Made by a program: the position numbers and the translations under genes. Below, in pieces: positions 9,776-22,405 of a stretch of 64,000 nucleotides of DNA (position 1 is the first letter of the stretch; every line of letters starts with the position of its first letter). The DNA is from Membranipora membranacea (Eukaryota > Bryozoa > Gymnolaemata > Cheilostomatida > Membraniporidae): the NCBI GenBank assembly GCA_914767715.1, contig OU612073.1, positions 10,788,001 through 10,852,000 on the forward strand. The letters are read 5' to 3'. The notes below the pieces were generated by a model that saw nothing but the letters and a program-made list of their open reading frames with translations, was not told the origin of the DNA and searched no databases.

Positions 9776-12530
9776 TTACTGCAGAAAAACAGGTTGAGGT
9801 CCTTGTTTATTTGGCATAAAGAGGCCGACACTTTGAATCAGGTGAGGATAGATTTGTTGAATCTCCTCTATGGCGGGACCTAGTAGTATGGCATCATAAA
9901 TGTGCTGTTGGGGTTCTCTTCTCCTGCCTCTCAGTATGGCTATTGGATATCTGTTGCTGCCTGACTTGGTGAATATCACACTTCCGCTGTCACCAGGCAT
10001 GAAGGGGTCCCTAATAAAAATAATAAAAATGACATCACATACTTTATCTCTTTTTGTTTAAAAATCAACAAATTATCAACTTTAATACAACCAAGGGACA
10101 AAGCAATAAGGTTGTCAGCTAGCTAGTCCCCCCCCCTGCTCATCAATGCTGTATTATACAGTCTTTTTGGGCTTGCACAGCTCATACTCCACCTTACATC
10201 ATGATGAGTAGGGGGCCAATTTACACTACACTAACGCTACAAATAATTTTCATTCAGAAGTGCTATACTATCAGTATTTCTATTTTAAAAATGCTGCATA
10301 ACTACTACAGAACTCGCTGCCAGACTGTATATAATTGCTTTGGTCTTTTGTTCTCTTTTGATTGGTTCTTGCACAAAACGGTAAACATTTGTATGGATGA
10401 AATTTTGAGCATGTCGATGTATCGTTCCAGCACCTTTATATGAAGCTGCAGGTCATTTACTTGTTTTTGATTTTCTACCAGAATTGATTTTTCTTCAGAG
10501 TGATCATAGACTGACAATAAAATTTCATCTTATACATACCCTTGTTCGATTATGAAGGAGATGTAAACCCCCTGTGTTAAGTTTTGATTGGTTCCTCCAA
10601 CAGCATTGATTGAGTTCACTAGCTTTCCTTGTCGAAGTTTTGCGAACACCTTGAGCTGTCTCTGAACCATGAGACTGGTGACACTGGCTGAAAAAGATTT
10701 GATTGATGATAGCCGGCACGCATCATTCATCAAAGCGTTTTTAAGTTTTCTTAGTTGATCTGGTTCGATTGGGAATAAAGCAATGTCCGTCATGAAGGGG
10801 TTTGTATGCACGCTGCTTTTTAAGCGGTAAGCCAACATTGGAGGATGGGTTAACTGAAGATTCTGGGAGTCTTCACCAAGCTTCAGCGTGTAGACATGTT
10901 TGTCAGCTCTTTCACGAATTCCAGCGCTGTAGTTTTGAATCAAGTGATCTTGGGTATTCACATCGCCGACGTCTTGCAAAGGTTTCATTTCTTCTTCTTT
11001 AAGAAGCAGGTGTGCTGACGTCACTGCAAACAGCCTGTTTCTGCTTTTGTGGGGTTGGACACCTTGCAGTATTATTTCACAAGTTGCTGATTTCCCAGTT
11101 GTCACCCACGACACTTCGTTGCCGCCTTGGTCGCAGGTGTACTCCGTTACATTTGAGCTCAGGTTTACTGTCCCACTACCTGAGGTAACCAATTTGAATG
11201 TCATATTGGGAAAGTTGTTGCTCAGTTCATCTTCGAGAACATTCTTCAACTCAGAGCTCAAATTTTCAGCATAAACCACATATCCATTTTCGACTTTTGT
11301 TGAATGAGACCAGTAGAAGGTACCAACATCCTTATCTTTTGTCTTGAACCTGTAAATATAGAACAAAGTGTTGATTTATATTATATATCTCTAAATGGCA
11401 AACACTGGGCATGAGAGTCAACCAAAAGAGTTGGAATAAATGTGATGTACTCAATGTATGCCTGTAAACCTTACATCAAGAGTCGATTTAGGTTAGAGTG
11501 TGGATGCCACTTTTTTTTCAACATTCATTGACAAGCAATCTTCATCATAAAAAAGGTGTTCTTCCGAATGTACCAAAGCATGCAAAGCAATAAAAAAAAA
11601 GAAGAAAAATGGGATTGGCATAGACGGCTAGGCAAAATACACGGAAAACAATAAAAATGATTGTCTTCATGGCTGGTTTTTCTACAGCCTTATACACTTA
11701 GACATTATACAGTTCCATTGAGTACACCTAAATTGTGATTAGGAGAGGTATACACCCATTAAATATCAAATTAGATTTCAACTACAAAATAAAATGAAAT
11801 TGTAATACTCTTGGTAAATATTAGGAACATATCAATAGACTAATACTCTCAGATTATCTTAAACATTGTTGTGTTTTATGACAATAAATGATTTGTTCGA
11901 AAACTAAATCAAACTTTTTTTTCTGTTAGCAAAATGTGACAATCTTATGTCAGCACACAATTTAACCGAGGTATACCGTTATTGTTTCATTGATAAATTA
12001 TCAGCGTTTCTGAAACGATTGTATTCTTAGGATTTGCCGCTGTCATAAATATAGAGCTCTTTTATGAGGATCAGGAATTATGTATTATTTTCTTACCTGT
12101 TTAAGAGATCAAAGAACTCATCAGGTGGATCATTGAATGTTTGAGGATTCTCTGTTGTCTCCAAAGAATCCAGCCAGGCTTTATCAGCTCTCGAGATAGC
12201 AAAAGACGAAGCAGCTGCCTTCTCTAGTATCTCTGTGTACCCATCTTCAAAGATTTCATCAGTCAAAGCGACGTTGGCGGTCGATGTTGCTCCATCTGCG
12301 GATTGTGGCTCTGCTAAAATTCCTTCTTTCTCAGAGATCTTCTTAGATGTTGAATACTGCTGATCTTTTGTCGGGGATTTAAGTTGATTTGCCTTGCTTG
12401 GAAAACACTGTCCAATTTTCAGAACTGTAGCAGGAAGCGATCGACGTAACCATAAGTTTCGATCAAAAGATGGTCTGGAATGTTGTCCGGAGTTGCTGAG
12501 CCCCTTTCGCTGTTTGTTTTTACTGCTCAT
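9776..12530 (-). CDS. Divergent trypsin-fold (PA clan-like) protease-like protein, copy B
   Basis: Three exons, 12530-12097, 11349-10540 and 10010-9776, join in frame to give 492 residues. The start is the first in-frame ATG (12530, MSSKNKQRK). The open frame continues upstream to a stop at 12663, so an upstream coding exon cannot be excluded. The conserved block DKAWLDSLETTE...PPDEFFDLLNR ends exon 1. The His motif is FAVTSAH, the Asp motif is FMTDIALFPIE and the Ser motif is PGDSGSVIF. Exon 2 is again exactly 810 nt. There is no signal peptide. The gene is convergent with copy A, and a damaged third copy sits at 56636-57475. All three triad positions are kept in both copies, which argues for retained proteolysis, though the family is unfamiliar to me. 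Confidence 0.8.
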
Positions 12531-14234
12531 TCTGGCCTGTTTGATCACACACAAGGCTTCTCCTGTCAATAATTCAGTCCACACACCATCAAATTGTGGT
12601 AGCTGTGAGTTGAGTGCAGTTTGAAAAGGATATAGATCAGATGATTTTTGTATCAGAGCTGTTTATGAGATAAGATTCATACAAGAAAAGACAAGACAAG
12701 ACAAGATAAGATACATTATGCTGTTAAAATGCCTAAAGAATGGCAGAGATTGATAAGAGTAAGATGTACGGTATTCACCTATTTTATGTGATAAGATTGA
12801 AGTGTACAGTCATCATTAACAATGTGATAACAACATGGACAGACCCTCGACCTTATTGTCAGTACAAAAAATGGGCACTTGAGATATGTAGTTATATTCA
12901 GCCAGCCGCAGAAGTCAGAGGGTACAGATAGACATGAAAACAAATGCACCCAGTAACCTCCATGGTATTTAATAATCACAAGCATAAACAACGAGCAGAG
13001 AGATGCAGAAGTGATCCATCAAAGATGTAACAAAGACAACCGGAGCATGCTAATCCGGTCAGAAAATAAGAATTCCAGTGACGCAGTAATTTGGTTTTCC
13101 AATATGTCATAGTACCAAGTACCAAGTAATCTTCATGGTGACACGGAAGTAATAAATCATGGAGTAACAACAACAAAGTCAGCCCAAAAATAGAACAATA
13201 AACTGAGGAACAGCAGCAATATACCACGTGACGTGACCACAGAACTGTTTCATATAACAAAGCCACAAGAGACACTAATCCACTAATCCGCTGACAGCTA
13301 ATCAGACAACAACAAGCAGAGTCAGCACAAAAATCGGCACCTATATAAAGGCCGAAATTTTGAACAGTAAATTAGTACAGTTTAATTCTTTGAGCAGCAC
13401 AGTCAACTTTTTACATAGCTTGTAAAAGATATTATAATTTGATTTAATAAATACTAGTTTTAAATCAAAGATCTTTGTTAGAACGCTAAGACTAAAGTGG
13501 AGTCTAAGGACCAATATATACTGTGAGTATCATTTGAATTACATAACACATTACATCACATTATTGTGATAAGAACTGCAGGTTACCTATCAGGCGAACA
13601 TACGTTCACACCCGTAGACGACCTTTACTCTAATATACTGAAAGTAAAGAGCCTCCGTATGATTGCCACCGAAGATGAACCACTACTCCGTCTTAACCAG
13701 CTGCCGTCAGGCAGATATCAATCAGTCAAGTTCCGCGTGCAGATCCGTGCCAAATGTTTTAGAGCAGAATGTATCAAATACCTAAATAGTGTCTTCCAAA
13801 AGTAATAGTATTTTTTATGGTCTTATCATTTTATTTATTTTTACAGAATCAACAGTTTTAATAATTTTTACAGAGCACCCTACAGAGACAGTTTTATTTC
13901 TCAGAGATTGAGACCAAATATAAACATACATACATACATATTATAAGTAAGTTACCGTCAGCAAAGGTAGAGCAACTCTTACCTAGAAATTCGGCCAAAA
14001 ATTCATCTAATAAAAGATAATTTATTAAAATAAATGATGTGCGCTTTACTCGCCGAATTGCTGTAAAAGCTTATAAGGGTCTGTACAACGAACTAAACAT
14101 TAGTCAGCATTTCTACCAAGCTAATCTGAAATGCTGGAAGATTAGGGAAGAGCAAGTGACTGAGATTTGTTCAAATTCCAGCTCTTACCCTTGTACCTAA
14201 AATGGTCAATGCTTCTTACTCTATTTCAATGGCC
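12531..14234. other. Intergenic stretch, possible LTR remnant
   Basis: It holds a short AAGAC-type repeat near 12678 and a CATA repeat near 13926. A possible LTR-like promoter region lies at 12821-13560. The open frame 13566-13805 has no recognised relative. No gene is supported. Confidence 0.45.
12821..13560 (+). mobile_element. Possible LTR-like segment (tentative)
   Basis: A TATA box (CTATATAAAGG, about 13340) is followed about 100 bases later by TTTAATAAATAC (about 13443). The stretch begins TGTGATAACA and ends ...CATCACA. This spacing resembles the U3-R-U5 layout of an LTR, but no second LTR, primer site or gag/pol coding was found. Confidence 0.25.
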
Positions 14235-14735
14235 TTATTGTTTTTTTATCATATCATGCTGATAGTTCATATCTGCTAACGAAAGTTTTGTTGTATGATG
14301 TATAGGAGGTGGGGAAATCTGGGTTAATGGTAAATACACAGGTTTCACTGAGTAAATTCCCCTTCGGTTGGCCACAACAGAGCCGCTGTCATGCTCAGAG
14401 TTCCTAATTGTGATAAGTTTATTTCTCACCGCTGATGTTGAATACTTTTGATTAATTACCTGTCACCAAATGAGTGTAAACAAGGATCCAACCAATAAAT
14501 TAAAATGTATATAAAATTAATCAAAATATCTGCCAACTCATCTATTTCTGTTTGAAATTTTGAAATTTGTTACAAAGTTGCAATCAAGCTAATATCCAGA
14601 GTCAAGCCACAAAACAATCATGTTTTCACCGAGTTATTAAGTTTTTCTGTACAAACAGCTGGTCTTCTTATCCTTAGGTCAATGAACACATATCTTTTTA
14701 TTTGACAGATTGATCACAAAATTCTTCTCTAAGCC
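14235..14735 (-). repeat. Dispersed repeat X, copy 1
   Basis: In inverted orientation it matches 37145-37760 almost throughout (for example AGGTGGGGAAATCTGGGTTAATGGTAAATAC) and more weakly 58500-58849. It contains the sequence ATTTACCA (inverted) that is the target of the 8-bp-TSD element in copy 3. No coding is seen. Confidence 0.7.
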
Positions 14736-14870
14736 CAATTAATTCAATAAATTATTGATACTAATTGTTCTGAGGTTCCTCATATAATGGTTTTGCCTAT
14801 CCCAATATGTTCAATATTCACGAATTTTGCCTGGTATTTTTGATCATGATCCCATTACCTTGTGATGTAG

Positions 14871-15167
14871 ATCCAGGAAAAAACAGCCAAAGTGGACAGT
14901 ACAAATACTGGGAATAATAACAGGAAGTTAAACAGGGGCGGAGCAAATGGCAATTATGATAGGGGATTTAATAATGGCAACAGAAATACAGGAGGTGGAT
15001 ATAACGGAAAATTTAACAGGGGCGGAGTAAATGGTATTTACAATAGGGGATCTAATAATTGCAGCAGAAATACAGGAGGCAGATATAACGGAAACTTAAA
15101 CCGGCATGGTATTGAAAATCTGAGGTATAGACATGCCGCAATTTGCAACCAATATTCCCCACTGTAA
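14871..15167 (+). pseudogene. GN-rich peptide exon 2, decayed (member 8)
   Basis: It begins right after a GATGTAG acceptor and aligns with exon 2 of the members at 21547 and 29437 (AACAGCC..., GGACAGTACAAATACTGG). One extra A in TACAAATACTGG shifts the frame about 45 nt in. No signal-peptide exon is found upstream, where dispersed repeat X lies instead. The frame from 14892 still reads NRGGVNG and NRNTGG units but lacks a secretory leader. It directly precedes the plus-strand amine oxidase pseudogene. Confidence 0.7.
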
Positions 15168-15213
15168 GAGCCGCAGTCTTGACTATTAAACCCTGTGTTT
15201 CTCACTATCTAAG

Positions 15214-18146
15214 AGAAGGGAGAGAAGCTATGATGTAGTAATAATAGGAGGAGGTATAAGTGGATTTTACTCAGCCTGGAGACTGGGTAAAGAGACAAAC
15301 CTGAAGATACTTCTGCTGGAATCTACATATAGATATTGAAGAAGATTTCACACAGTAACTATGATTGGTGGTTACAGGGCTGATATTGGAGCCATGCGGT
15401 GAGAAACTTTTTTGTGTATAACCGAGCATCACTTTCAACCGGATGCCCTTCTTCAGAGCATAGCCACTCATTCTGGGCGTTCTATGTCTACTTGGGATGA
15501 CTTGTGCACCAAATTTTTGAATTTTGGTCTTGAAGTAATACTGAAAGATTTATTATTAGTGCCAACCAATCCACAGTCTGTTGATGTTTGCTTGAATAGA
15601 CCAGATTGAATAATGAAACCCTGTAATATTATGGTAATTTGGATTTGTTCATTCGAACTCTGGCTATCACTACAGGTGTCAGGCTGTCTTTCAAGCATCT
15701 CCCACATTCTTGTAACCCATATATATTTTAAAGACAGCGTCAGCAATGATAAAGAAATCTGAAACTGAAGCATGTAATGCATTGCATTGTCCATTGATTT
15801 ATTTAAGAATTCTCCTACAATACAGATAGCAAGTTATCTGATAGAGGGACTCAATGTAGAAACTAAAGAGATGGTGGCTAGAAATGAGCCATCAAACACA
15901 CTGCCAGAGATATATTGGGGAGGTAAAAGGGCAGCCAATGGCAGTGAGTTCTACGATTTGATGGGAATTTCCGGTAAAGACAAAGACACTCTCATGCATC
16001 TTTTCACAAACTTTGATCCAACACACAGGTAGGTAACCTGAATAGAATTGTCAAGTTATAACCGATCGAGGAGGAACCTATAAAGAAGAAAACTTTGTTC
16101 AAAAACAATTTACATTTACAGTTTTCAACTCAGAAATAAAGTTCTTTCTATTGTGCTAGACACAGTTGGTTAACTTGTAAATTCATGTTCAATGTTGTCA
16201 AGTATTTACTTTCCATATAGTGAGGAACTTATTCTGAACTAATGAATTATTAATAATGCATAACCATTTTGAGCTTAGTCAGCGAGAGGTTAGAATGATT
16301 TTTCTCACCATATATATCCAACTCAAAGTTACAATATTCATTTAAGCATCTTCAAAAATGTTTGGGGCCACACTTGCTACACAAATTTAATCATACTAAT
16401 GTGCCTTCGCAAATAGATCTTAACGAACGTCTTTGTTACCCCCACAGCTGTGACGATAATATAGATATACCAGAGAATGGAAATCTCTCTGAAGCCATCA
16501 TCAAGAAAACTGGTCAGAAGGCAAATGAACTCACTTTCAAGGTATATCTTCCAAGTATCGTGACCAAATTTGGAGGAATTTTAGGTCCAATTGAAGAGTT
16601 TCCCTTAACAACCTACTTGGCCGTTCAAACCGTCGCCAAAGAATTCAACAAACCAGGAGCCATGCATAATATAGTGGGTGGCTTCGAATCCCTCACTTCT
16701 GCAATCGTTGATGCTCTCAGGGGGCTACAGAATGTTGATATCAAACTCCAACATGATGTTACTTCGGTTGAGGAGCAGGATCAGCGACAGTTTATTGTTT
16801 CTGCTTGGCACAACAAAAAGCTTGTGACATTCAATGGTGAGAAAATTGTCTTTGCTTGTGCTGGCAATGGATTGAAGAAAATCAACCTGATCAGTTCAAA
16901 ACCAAGACAAGGAGTAATTCATGATCTCGTGAGCCAAACTTCCCAATTGCCAGCAGTTAAGGTTTTCATGACGTATCCTAGCGCCTGGTAGAAAGAACAT
17001 GGCCTTCACAATGGAGCAATCAAAACTAACATGCTCATTCACCAAACAGTAGCTTTTGGAAATGCCGCTATTACTGGTGGCTACGCAACAATTTTGGCCT
17101 CCTACACTTACCAGGATCTGGAGGTGTTTCAGGACCTAGATGGACCACATTACGCTAGATATATGAATGAAGTTGGAGAGATCATTCTGGAAGATCAGGT
17201 ACCCAGCCAAGCATTAGTGAGACACGTGGAGTGTCAGCTCTGTGAAGTTCTAGATATATGACTATCAGCACACATATTTAACCTACACTTCTTGGCTAGT
17301 ATGAATATAAACTCATATCGTTAAAGGCTACCCAAAGACCAAAGCATGTTATAGTCAGGCAGTTACTTTTGATAAAGTTGTGTCAGATTTTGCATGGTAA
17401 AGAAATCCAATGCTCGACTTGGCTTGAATTATTGATGGTGGAAAGAGTGCATTCCATAAGGGAAGGTAACTCTCATTCTCTGCATTATGATGTCACCGTC
17501 TTCCAGAATTATTGTATTGTTCATGAGACCATTTTTCACCATGGAAATCTGACAAAACTTTTTCAAAAGTAACTGCCTGACTATAACATGCTTTGGTCTT
17601 TGGGTAGCCTTTTAGTGAATTTCCCCTCATTGTTACCATTGTGATATCCCGAGCCAAATATACACACAGTTACTATTGATAAGGAACCATGCACAACTTT
17701 AATTGTTTTATTGTATAATCTTCTAAACTATAGTTATTACTGTCTGGTATGTCAACACTAGTTGTCGAGATTTCTTTTTACAATTGATTTCGGCTGTCGT
17801 TTCTATTTTGTTGTGTTTTTTAATCGCAGGTTGTGATAAGCCTCCTGCGAAATCAGTTTGTGTCGTACGCAAGTACCGGGGAGTAGATAGATCTCAGGGG
17901 TTCATTCAATTTTCAAAGCCTGGCACAGACAGTAACAAACAACATCGGGAGTCTCTGAAGCTTTTCTCTGATGCTGATATTTACATAGCCAGCGACTGCT
18001 TCCCGCCCTCTGATTGTACAATGTTCTACACGGGCTTTGCAGAAGGCTCCCTCCTAACTAGTGAGAGGATATTGGTTAATCACTTAGGTCTAAAGCCTGT
18101 TAGGGCAGATTTATGTTTAGAGAATCCTTGGCCGTTGACAATTTAA
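15214..18146 (+). pseudogene. Flavin amine oxidase (L-amino-acid oxidase type), pseudogene G
   Basis: Four exons align with the intact gene at 43563-46160: 15217-15398, about 15803-16028, 16448-about 17256, and 17830-18146. Exons 1 and 4 have exactly the same lengths as the intact gene (182 and 317 nt). Damage is multiple: the start ATG is AGG (15217), TGA interrupts the FAD-domain motif RYGGR (15337-15339), and TAG replaces the second Trp codon of YPSAWW (16989-16991). The exon 3 donor CTAG/GTATGT has become CTAGATATAT. A MITE sits in the last intron. Domains still readable are the Rossmann GGGISG motif, VKVFMTYPSAW and the C-terminal TGFAEGSLLTSERI. Confidence 0.88.
17324..17611. mobile_element. 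288-bp MITE with TTA target duplication
   Basis: Terminal inverted repeats of about 55 bp start AAGGCTACCCAAAGACC and end GGTCTTTGGGTAGCCTT. They are flanked by TTA at 17321-17323 and 17612-17614. The homologous intron of the intact oxidase (near 44100, minus strand) runs straight through without it, giving an empty-site comparison. There is no transposase, so the element is non-autonomous. TTA targets and short ends are compatible with PIF/Harbinger-type elements (established for that superfamily). Confidence 0.88.
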
Positions 18147-18802
18147 AGATTTATTTTTTGATCTTAGACAGTTTGTAATAATAAGTAATAATTCAAGTTG
18201 CCTAAGATCAAAGTGTCAATGCCAATAGCTGATTAATGTCATGTTCAGTTTCTGGCAGCTTGTTCCACTCTCTAGGATCCAAAAGTGTTTCTATAATGCA
18301 TCATGGTAAAAGGATGATAGGACAATTTTCAACTTCCCTTATGGACAGCCCAAATCCGCCGCTCTTTTCTTCAAAGGATTATTTTTCTATGTTTTTATAG
18401 CTAGTATAATATAACAAATATATGTCAATACAAAAATGTCAATGAAATAAACCAGCATTCAAACGATCAAAGTTAATTCTGATCTCTATTTCAACAATGT
18501 TGCTGAAAACTACCTACAAAGGAACAAAATTTTAGATATCATTGGATGGTTTTAAAATAATCTACGCTCATTTTGTGTGTGGGTGTAATGATTATATATG
18601 CTTATGGTGTCAAATTACTTCTCTGATGTCTGTCTTCTATCGGTCACTCTTTAGTGTCACATCATATGTACCAATATCCGCTCTATTCCTACGGAGGTGG
18701 TAAGGGTGTTCAATTACTGTTAATATAAAAATAAACATGAATATATAGATACAAAAATCTAGACACTCCCGGATATCCAGTTACAATCATCAACAATAAT
18801 GG
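18147..18802. other. Left end of the duplicated block
   Basis: Non-coding. From about 18250 it is repeated at 26028 onwards (CTCTAGGATCC, ATGATAGGACA, TTATGGACAGC). This marks the left limit of the tandem duplication. Confidence 0.65.
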
Positions 18803-18903
18803 TATAAAACAGCAGCACAATCATGTCCAGTATTCATTCATCGCAAAAGAGCTTCTTTGGTGTGGAGCAGAATATTTTGTCAGATAAGCTGAACTTCAAA
18901 AAG
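18803..18903 (+). promoter_or_regulatory. TATA box and non-coding first exon of GN-rich member 1
   Basis: TATAAAA lies at 18803-18809. A likely start site is about 30 bases on, at the repeated ATTCATTCATCG. The leader exon ends at 18903 before donor GTACGA. It is nearly identical to the leader at 26585-26686. Confidence 0.75.
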
Positions 18904-19358
18904 GTACGATCTCACGTGTTGGCATTAGCCATTACTATATTATTACTTATCTGATGAGAGCTGTTCTATTCTTTTAAATTGAAGAAATTGTTCTGAATAG
19001 CTAGTCCAGGGCTGTCGTCGTTTTACAGGCAAGTCACCATTGAAGTATTAACCACTCAAACAGTTAATCATCATCATCATCTTATATACTATCAGGGTAT
19101 AAGGACGTGACCCTAAAGGTAAAAGCGGGACTTGATCCAAAGGAAAGAAAATTGATCATTAATAATCAATGTAGAATCCCATTCACAGTCGCTCTCAACT
19201 GTATATGGGATTTTACATAGATTATTCATAATCAATTTGCATGCCACAGCACATGTCACGTTTTTGTCTATTTTTTTTCTTTTAAACTCGATTGGCATAA
19301 CCTTCATTTGATGAGAATTTTTTCAATGTCTAACCATTTACATTACAGGTTATCAAGA

Positions 19359-19863
19359 ATGACGTCGATGTATATTCTTATTCTTACTATTGCAACCATA
19401 ATTGTTGCTGGTTTCGCAGCTGAAGGTGGGTACCTTTTTGTATTAGCTACATCATAAGTATGAGTATAACCAGTTTTAAAAATGAGATGTTGTGGATTAT
19501 TTCTATAATTTGAAACCAGGCCAAAAGTGGCGTAACCTGATCCTGAAGCTTCATCACACAGGTTTTAATTCGCAATATAACATAGATCAGGGAGTTCCAA
19601 ACTTTTCTTGAATGATTATTTTTGATGTCACGACACAATCCCCTGTTGCAGATAAAAATGGATGCTCCAATACAGGAAACAATAATGGGAACTTTAACAG
19701 GGGCGGAGTAAATGGTAATTTCAATGAAGGATCTAATAATGGCAACAGAAATACAGGAGGCGGTTATAACGGGAACTTTAACGGATGCAAAGGAAGAAGT
19801 AATCAGAAAGGAGGGTCTAATTCTGGTGGATCTCAATTTCATCTCTCTGGAAACTGGTACTGA
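19359..19863 (+). CDS. Secreted glycine/asparagine-rich peptide, member 1
   Basis: Two coding exons, 19359-19425 and 19652-19863, join in phase 1 to give 92 residues. Exon 1 encodes a signal peptide (MTSMYILILTIATIIVAGFA) and opens after a TTACAG acceptor that removes a 5'-UTR intron (18904-19348). The mature part starts near AEDKNGCSNTG, carries NRGGVNG, NGNFNEGSNNG and NTGGGYNGNF units, and has two cysteines that frame the GN core (GCSN and GCKGR), suggesting a disulphide. It ends LSGNWY. AATAAA follows at 19990-19995. It is the direct counterpart of member 2 (27024-27884) in the duplicated block. Confidence 0.85.
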
Positions 19864-21546
19864 ATCGTAAACTATGATTTAGAGGCCTGGCAGTGCTAAA
19901 TAGTCGTTTAAATGTATGTAATTTTTATGACCTGCCCCCTTTCACTGAATCATAGATCTTGCTTCTGCTTGAGAATGAAGTTATATATAAATAAACCAAT
20001 CATACAAATGGCTGCAACAATTTTTCAGGATCTCTCTCTCTCGCTCAAAAGTATTATACTCGCTAACTTGCCAAATGCTTCGGTGTTCCATAGTATGTTT
20101 GTTGAGTAGGTTATGCCCTCTCTGATCATGAACCAACAACTCCATCTCAATATTGATAAGTAACAACAAATGTACTTGACCTGACAAATTCAAAACAAGA
20201 CCAAACAAATAACTTTCCACTTTAATTGGTGCATATATACAAAACCATTTGTTCAACAAAAAAACTGAAGGAGGCAATTCATCATCTCATGGGAACCATT
20301 GATTCGATGATGTATGTTCTTTTGTCGAATTTCTGTTAAATTTCCAGTTTTGATTGGTTATTGCAACTATGACCTAACTCAGGTAGTAATATGAGAGTAT
20401 GGTGCTTAGATGTTTACTCAGTTGGATGGATAGGCTAGCGATAGTGCTCAATGACCAAAAGCATGCTTTTGTTGTAAATGGAGTGGACATGTTGTTAGCT
20501 AGGCACTGGGCCAGGCATTTGTAGCAATTTTTACGTTGTATGATGTGTAAAATTTCACTGTGGTGTTGTTTATTGCATGTATGTTGGTATATAATGTTGA
20601 ATGAAATATTAATCAACACGCCAAGCAAATGGTAAAACAAAAGCAAAAAGTAGTGTTGAGTAGGACAACTGCACTTTCAACTTATCGATTGCACTGTTTT
20701 CAGTGGTGGATCTGGAGGGGAGCTCATAGCGCCTACACTCATCACTCCTCTCATCAAAGTACAGAACGGAGCTAACACAAAATTGAGTAAATTCTGCACT
20801 CAAATATGTAGAGCGCAGCTAGTTGAGGCAAAATTATAGCTCTACGTCCTTTGGAGGCTGATGTGAAAACTACTTTCTAGTATTCTGTTCCTCAGTAACT
20901 TCCCCCTCCCCTTAATTTGCTTTGTAGACAGTTTAAATCCACCCCTTCTAGCAATCCTCTTGTGGAGTCCATTCCAGTACACATTGTATATATGCCCAAA
21001 GTGAAGTGAGAACCATTTCATATTTGGTTCCCTACACATTTCCCATAAAGTAGCAATAGTTCATGTCATGCAAACTTTGCAAATGTATGTGTTACAAAAC
21101 AAGATTGATATGCAGTTTTCTGTTCACGCTCAGAAAGAGCCCACACTACTCAATCTTCTCGATTTGGAACACAAACCAAAACAAGCGTTTTTTGCATACT
21201 AAAATAACTTACTTGTTAGCCGTGCTTTTGAGGCATAGCTGGAAATGACATCGTGTTGTAGAATGGCATTATAGATATGACGTTTATATATTTATTGACA
21301 ACAATTGACATGATGTTCTTCCGAATGTGCCAAACCAAGCAAAACAATAAAATAAACGGAAGTGAAACAAATTGTTTATTTATTTATACTTTTATTAACA
21401 AGTAGAAGGAAGATGGATAATTAATGCACAAAAGTTACAAACTTTATAAACTTTATACTGTAAACAATGAATTAATGTTATCCAGTATTCTAAGTGTCAG
21501 TCAGTGATTCAATACGATCATTATAAGATCCGCCAGAATTACCACT
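19864..21546. other. Spacer between divergently placed GN-rich genes 1 and 3
   Basis: Duplicated at about 27885-29436 with indels. Shared landmarks include GGTTATGCCCTCTCT, GGTTATTGCA and TGTTCTTCCGAATGTG. Short open frames are not conserved between the copies, so I call no gene. Confidence 0.6.
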
Positions 21547-22405
21547 TCATTTACCATTGTACCCTCCACCAGTGTTTCCATTGCCATTGCTGTTGCCATT
21601 ATAAGCCCCGCCTCTCCTATTGTCGTTTGCTCCTCCCCCGTTAAAGTTCCCGTTATATCCGCCTCCTGTATTTCTGTTGCCATTATTAGACCCCCTGTTG
21701 AAATTACCATTTACTCCGCCCCTGTTAAAGTTCCCGTTATTAGTTCCAGTATTGTACTGTCCATTTCGGCTGTTTAGTCTTTGATCTACAACACAACGTA
21801 ATGACATCAATATAAAAAATAACAGGCAAAACTCAAAGAATATTTAACCATAGTAGGAACAGGCAAAATCATTATGAGGAGCCTAAGAACAATTAATATT
21901 AACAAATCTGTAAAGACAGTCTTGCTTGTTTCTGACCCTAGAATTTTAAAATTTTGTGAGCATTATAGTGTGAAATGCGGTAATAGACATTTTACAATCT
22001 CACATGACCTGAGCACAAACGCAAGCTCTACAAGTCATTCAGCTATACGCAGTGATCACCGAGTAGGGCGTTAATGTATATATATATGTGTAGGTATGAT
22101 TAAGTTTTCAAGCAATGTTTTTATATTCGTGAAAGCTTCTTCTACGCTACAAAATTGTCCAACCTAACTCCTAATTTGTAAAAATTATAGAACGTCATAA
22201 TCAATGTACTCATGCCAGTGCTCAGGTTACAGGACCTAACAAGGTCAAGGCATCCTTTCATACTAGGAGTTCACAGTCTCTCCGTTTTGAAAGTGATCGG
22301 ATTTGTAATAACACAAAAACGGTACCCACCTTGATGATCGTAGCGTTGTGCTGCCACACCAACAACAATCACCGCAGCAATAGTGAGGATGTTCATCATC
22401 ATCAT
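21547..22405 (-). CDS. Secreted glycine/asparagine-rich peptide, member 3 (C-terminally truncated)
   Basis: Two coding exons, 22405-22330 and 21785-21547, join in phase 1 to give 104 residues. The signal peptide starts with four methionines (MMMMNILTIAAVIVVGVAA), then QRYDHQDQRLNSRNGQ and a long GN-rich body. Compared with member 4 (29437-30384), the codons that should continue GYNGNGNGNSGG read GYNGK-stop, so the last 18 or so residues, including the single Cys and the terminal KWY, are lost. The region beyond still shows the old coding sequence. Its 5'-UTR intron carries SINE copy 2. Confidence 0.8.

Noticed and set aside
9583-9883. Open frames on both strands across the TACGG repeat
   Set aside because: They arise from the short-period satellite and from the antisense of protease exon 3.
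12530-12584. Start of protease copy B at 12584
   Set aside because: That position is GTG, not ATG; the first in-frame ATG is 12530.
19447-19842. 131-codon minus-strand open frame
   Set aside because: It is the antisense shadow of GN-rich exon 2; the plus strand has the spliced signal peptide, the acceptor and a conserved stop.
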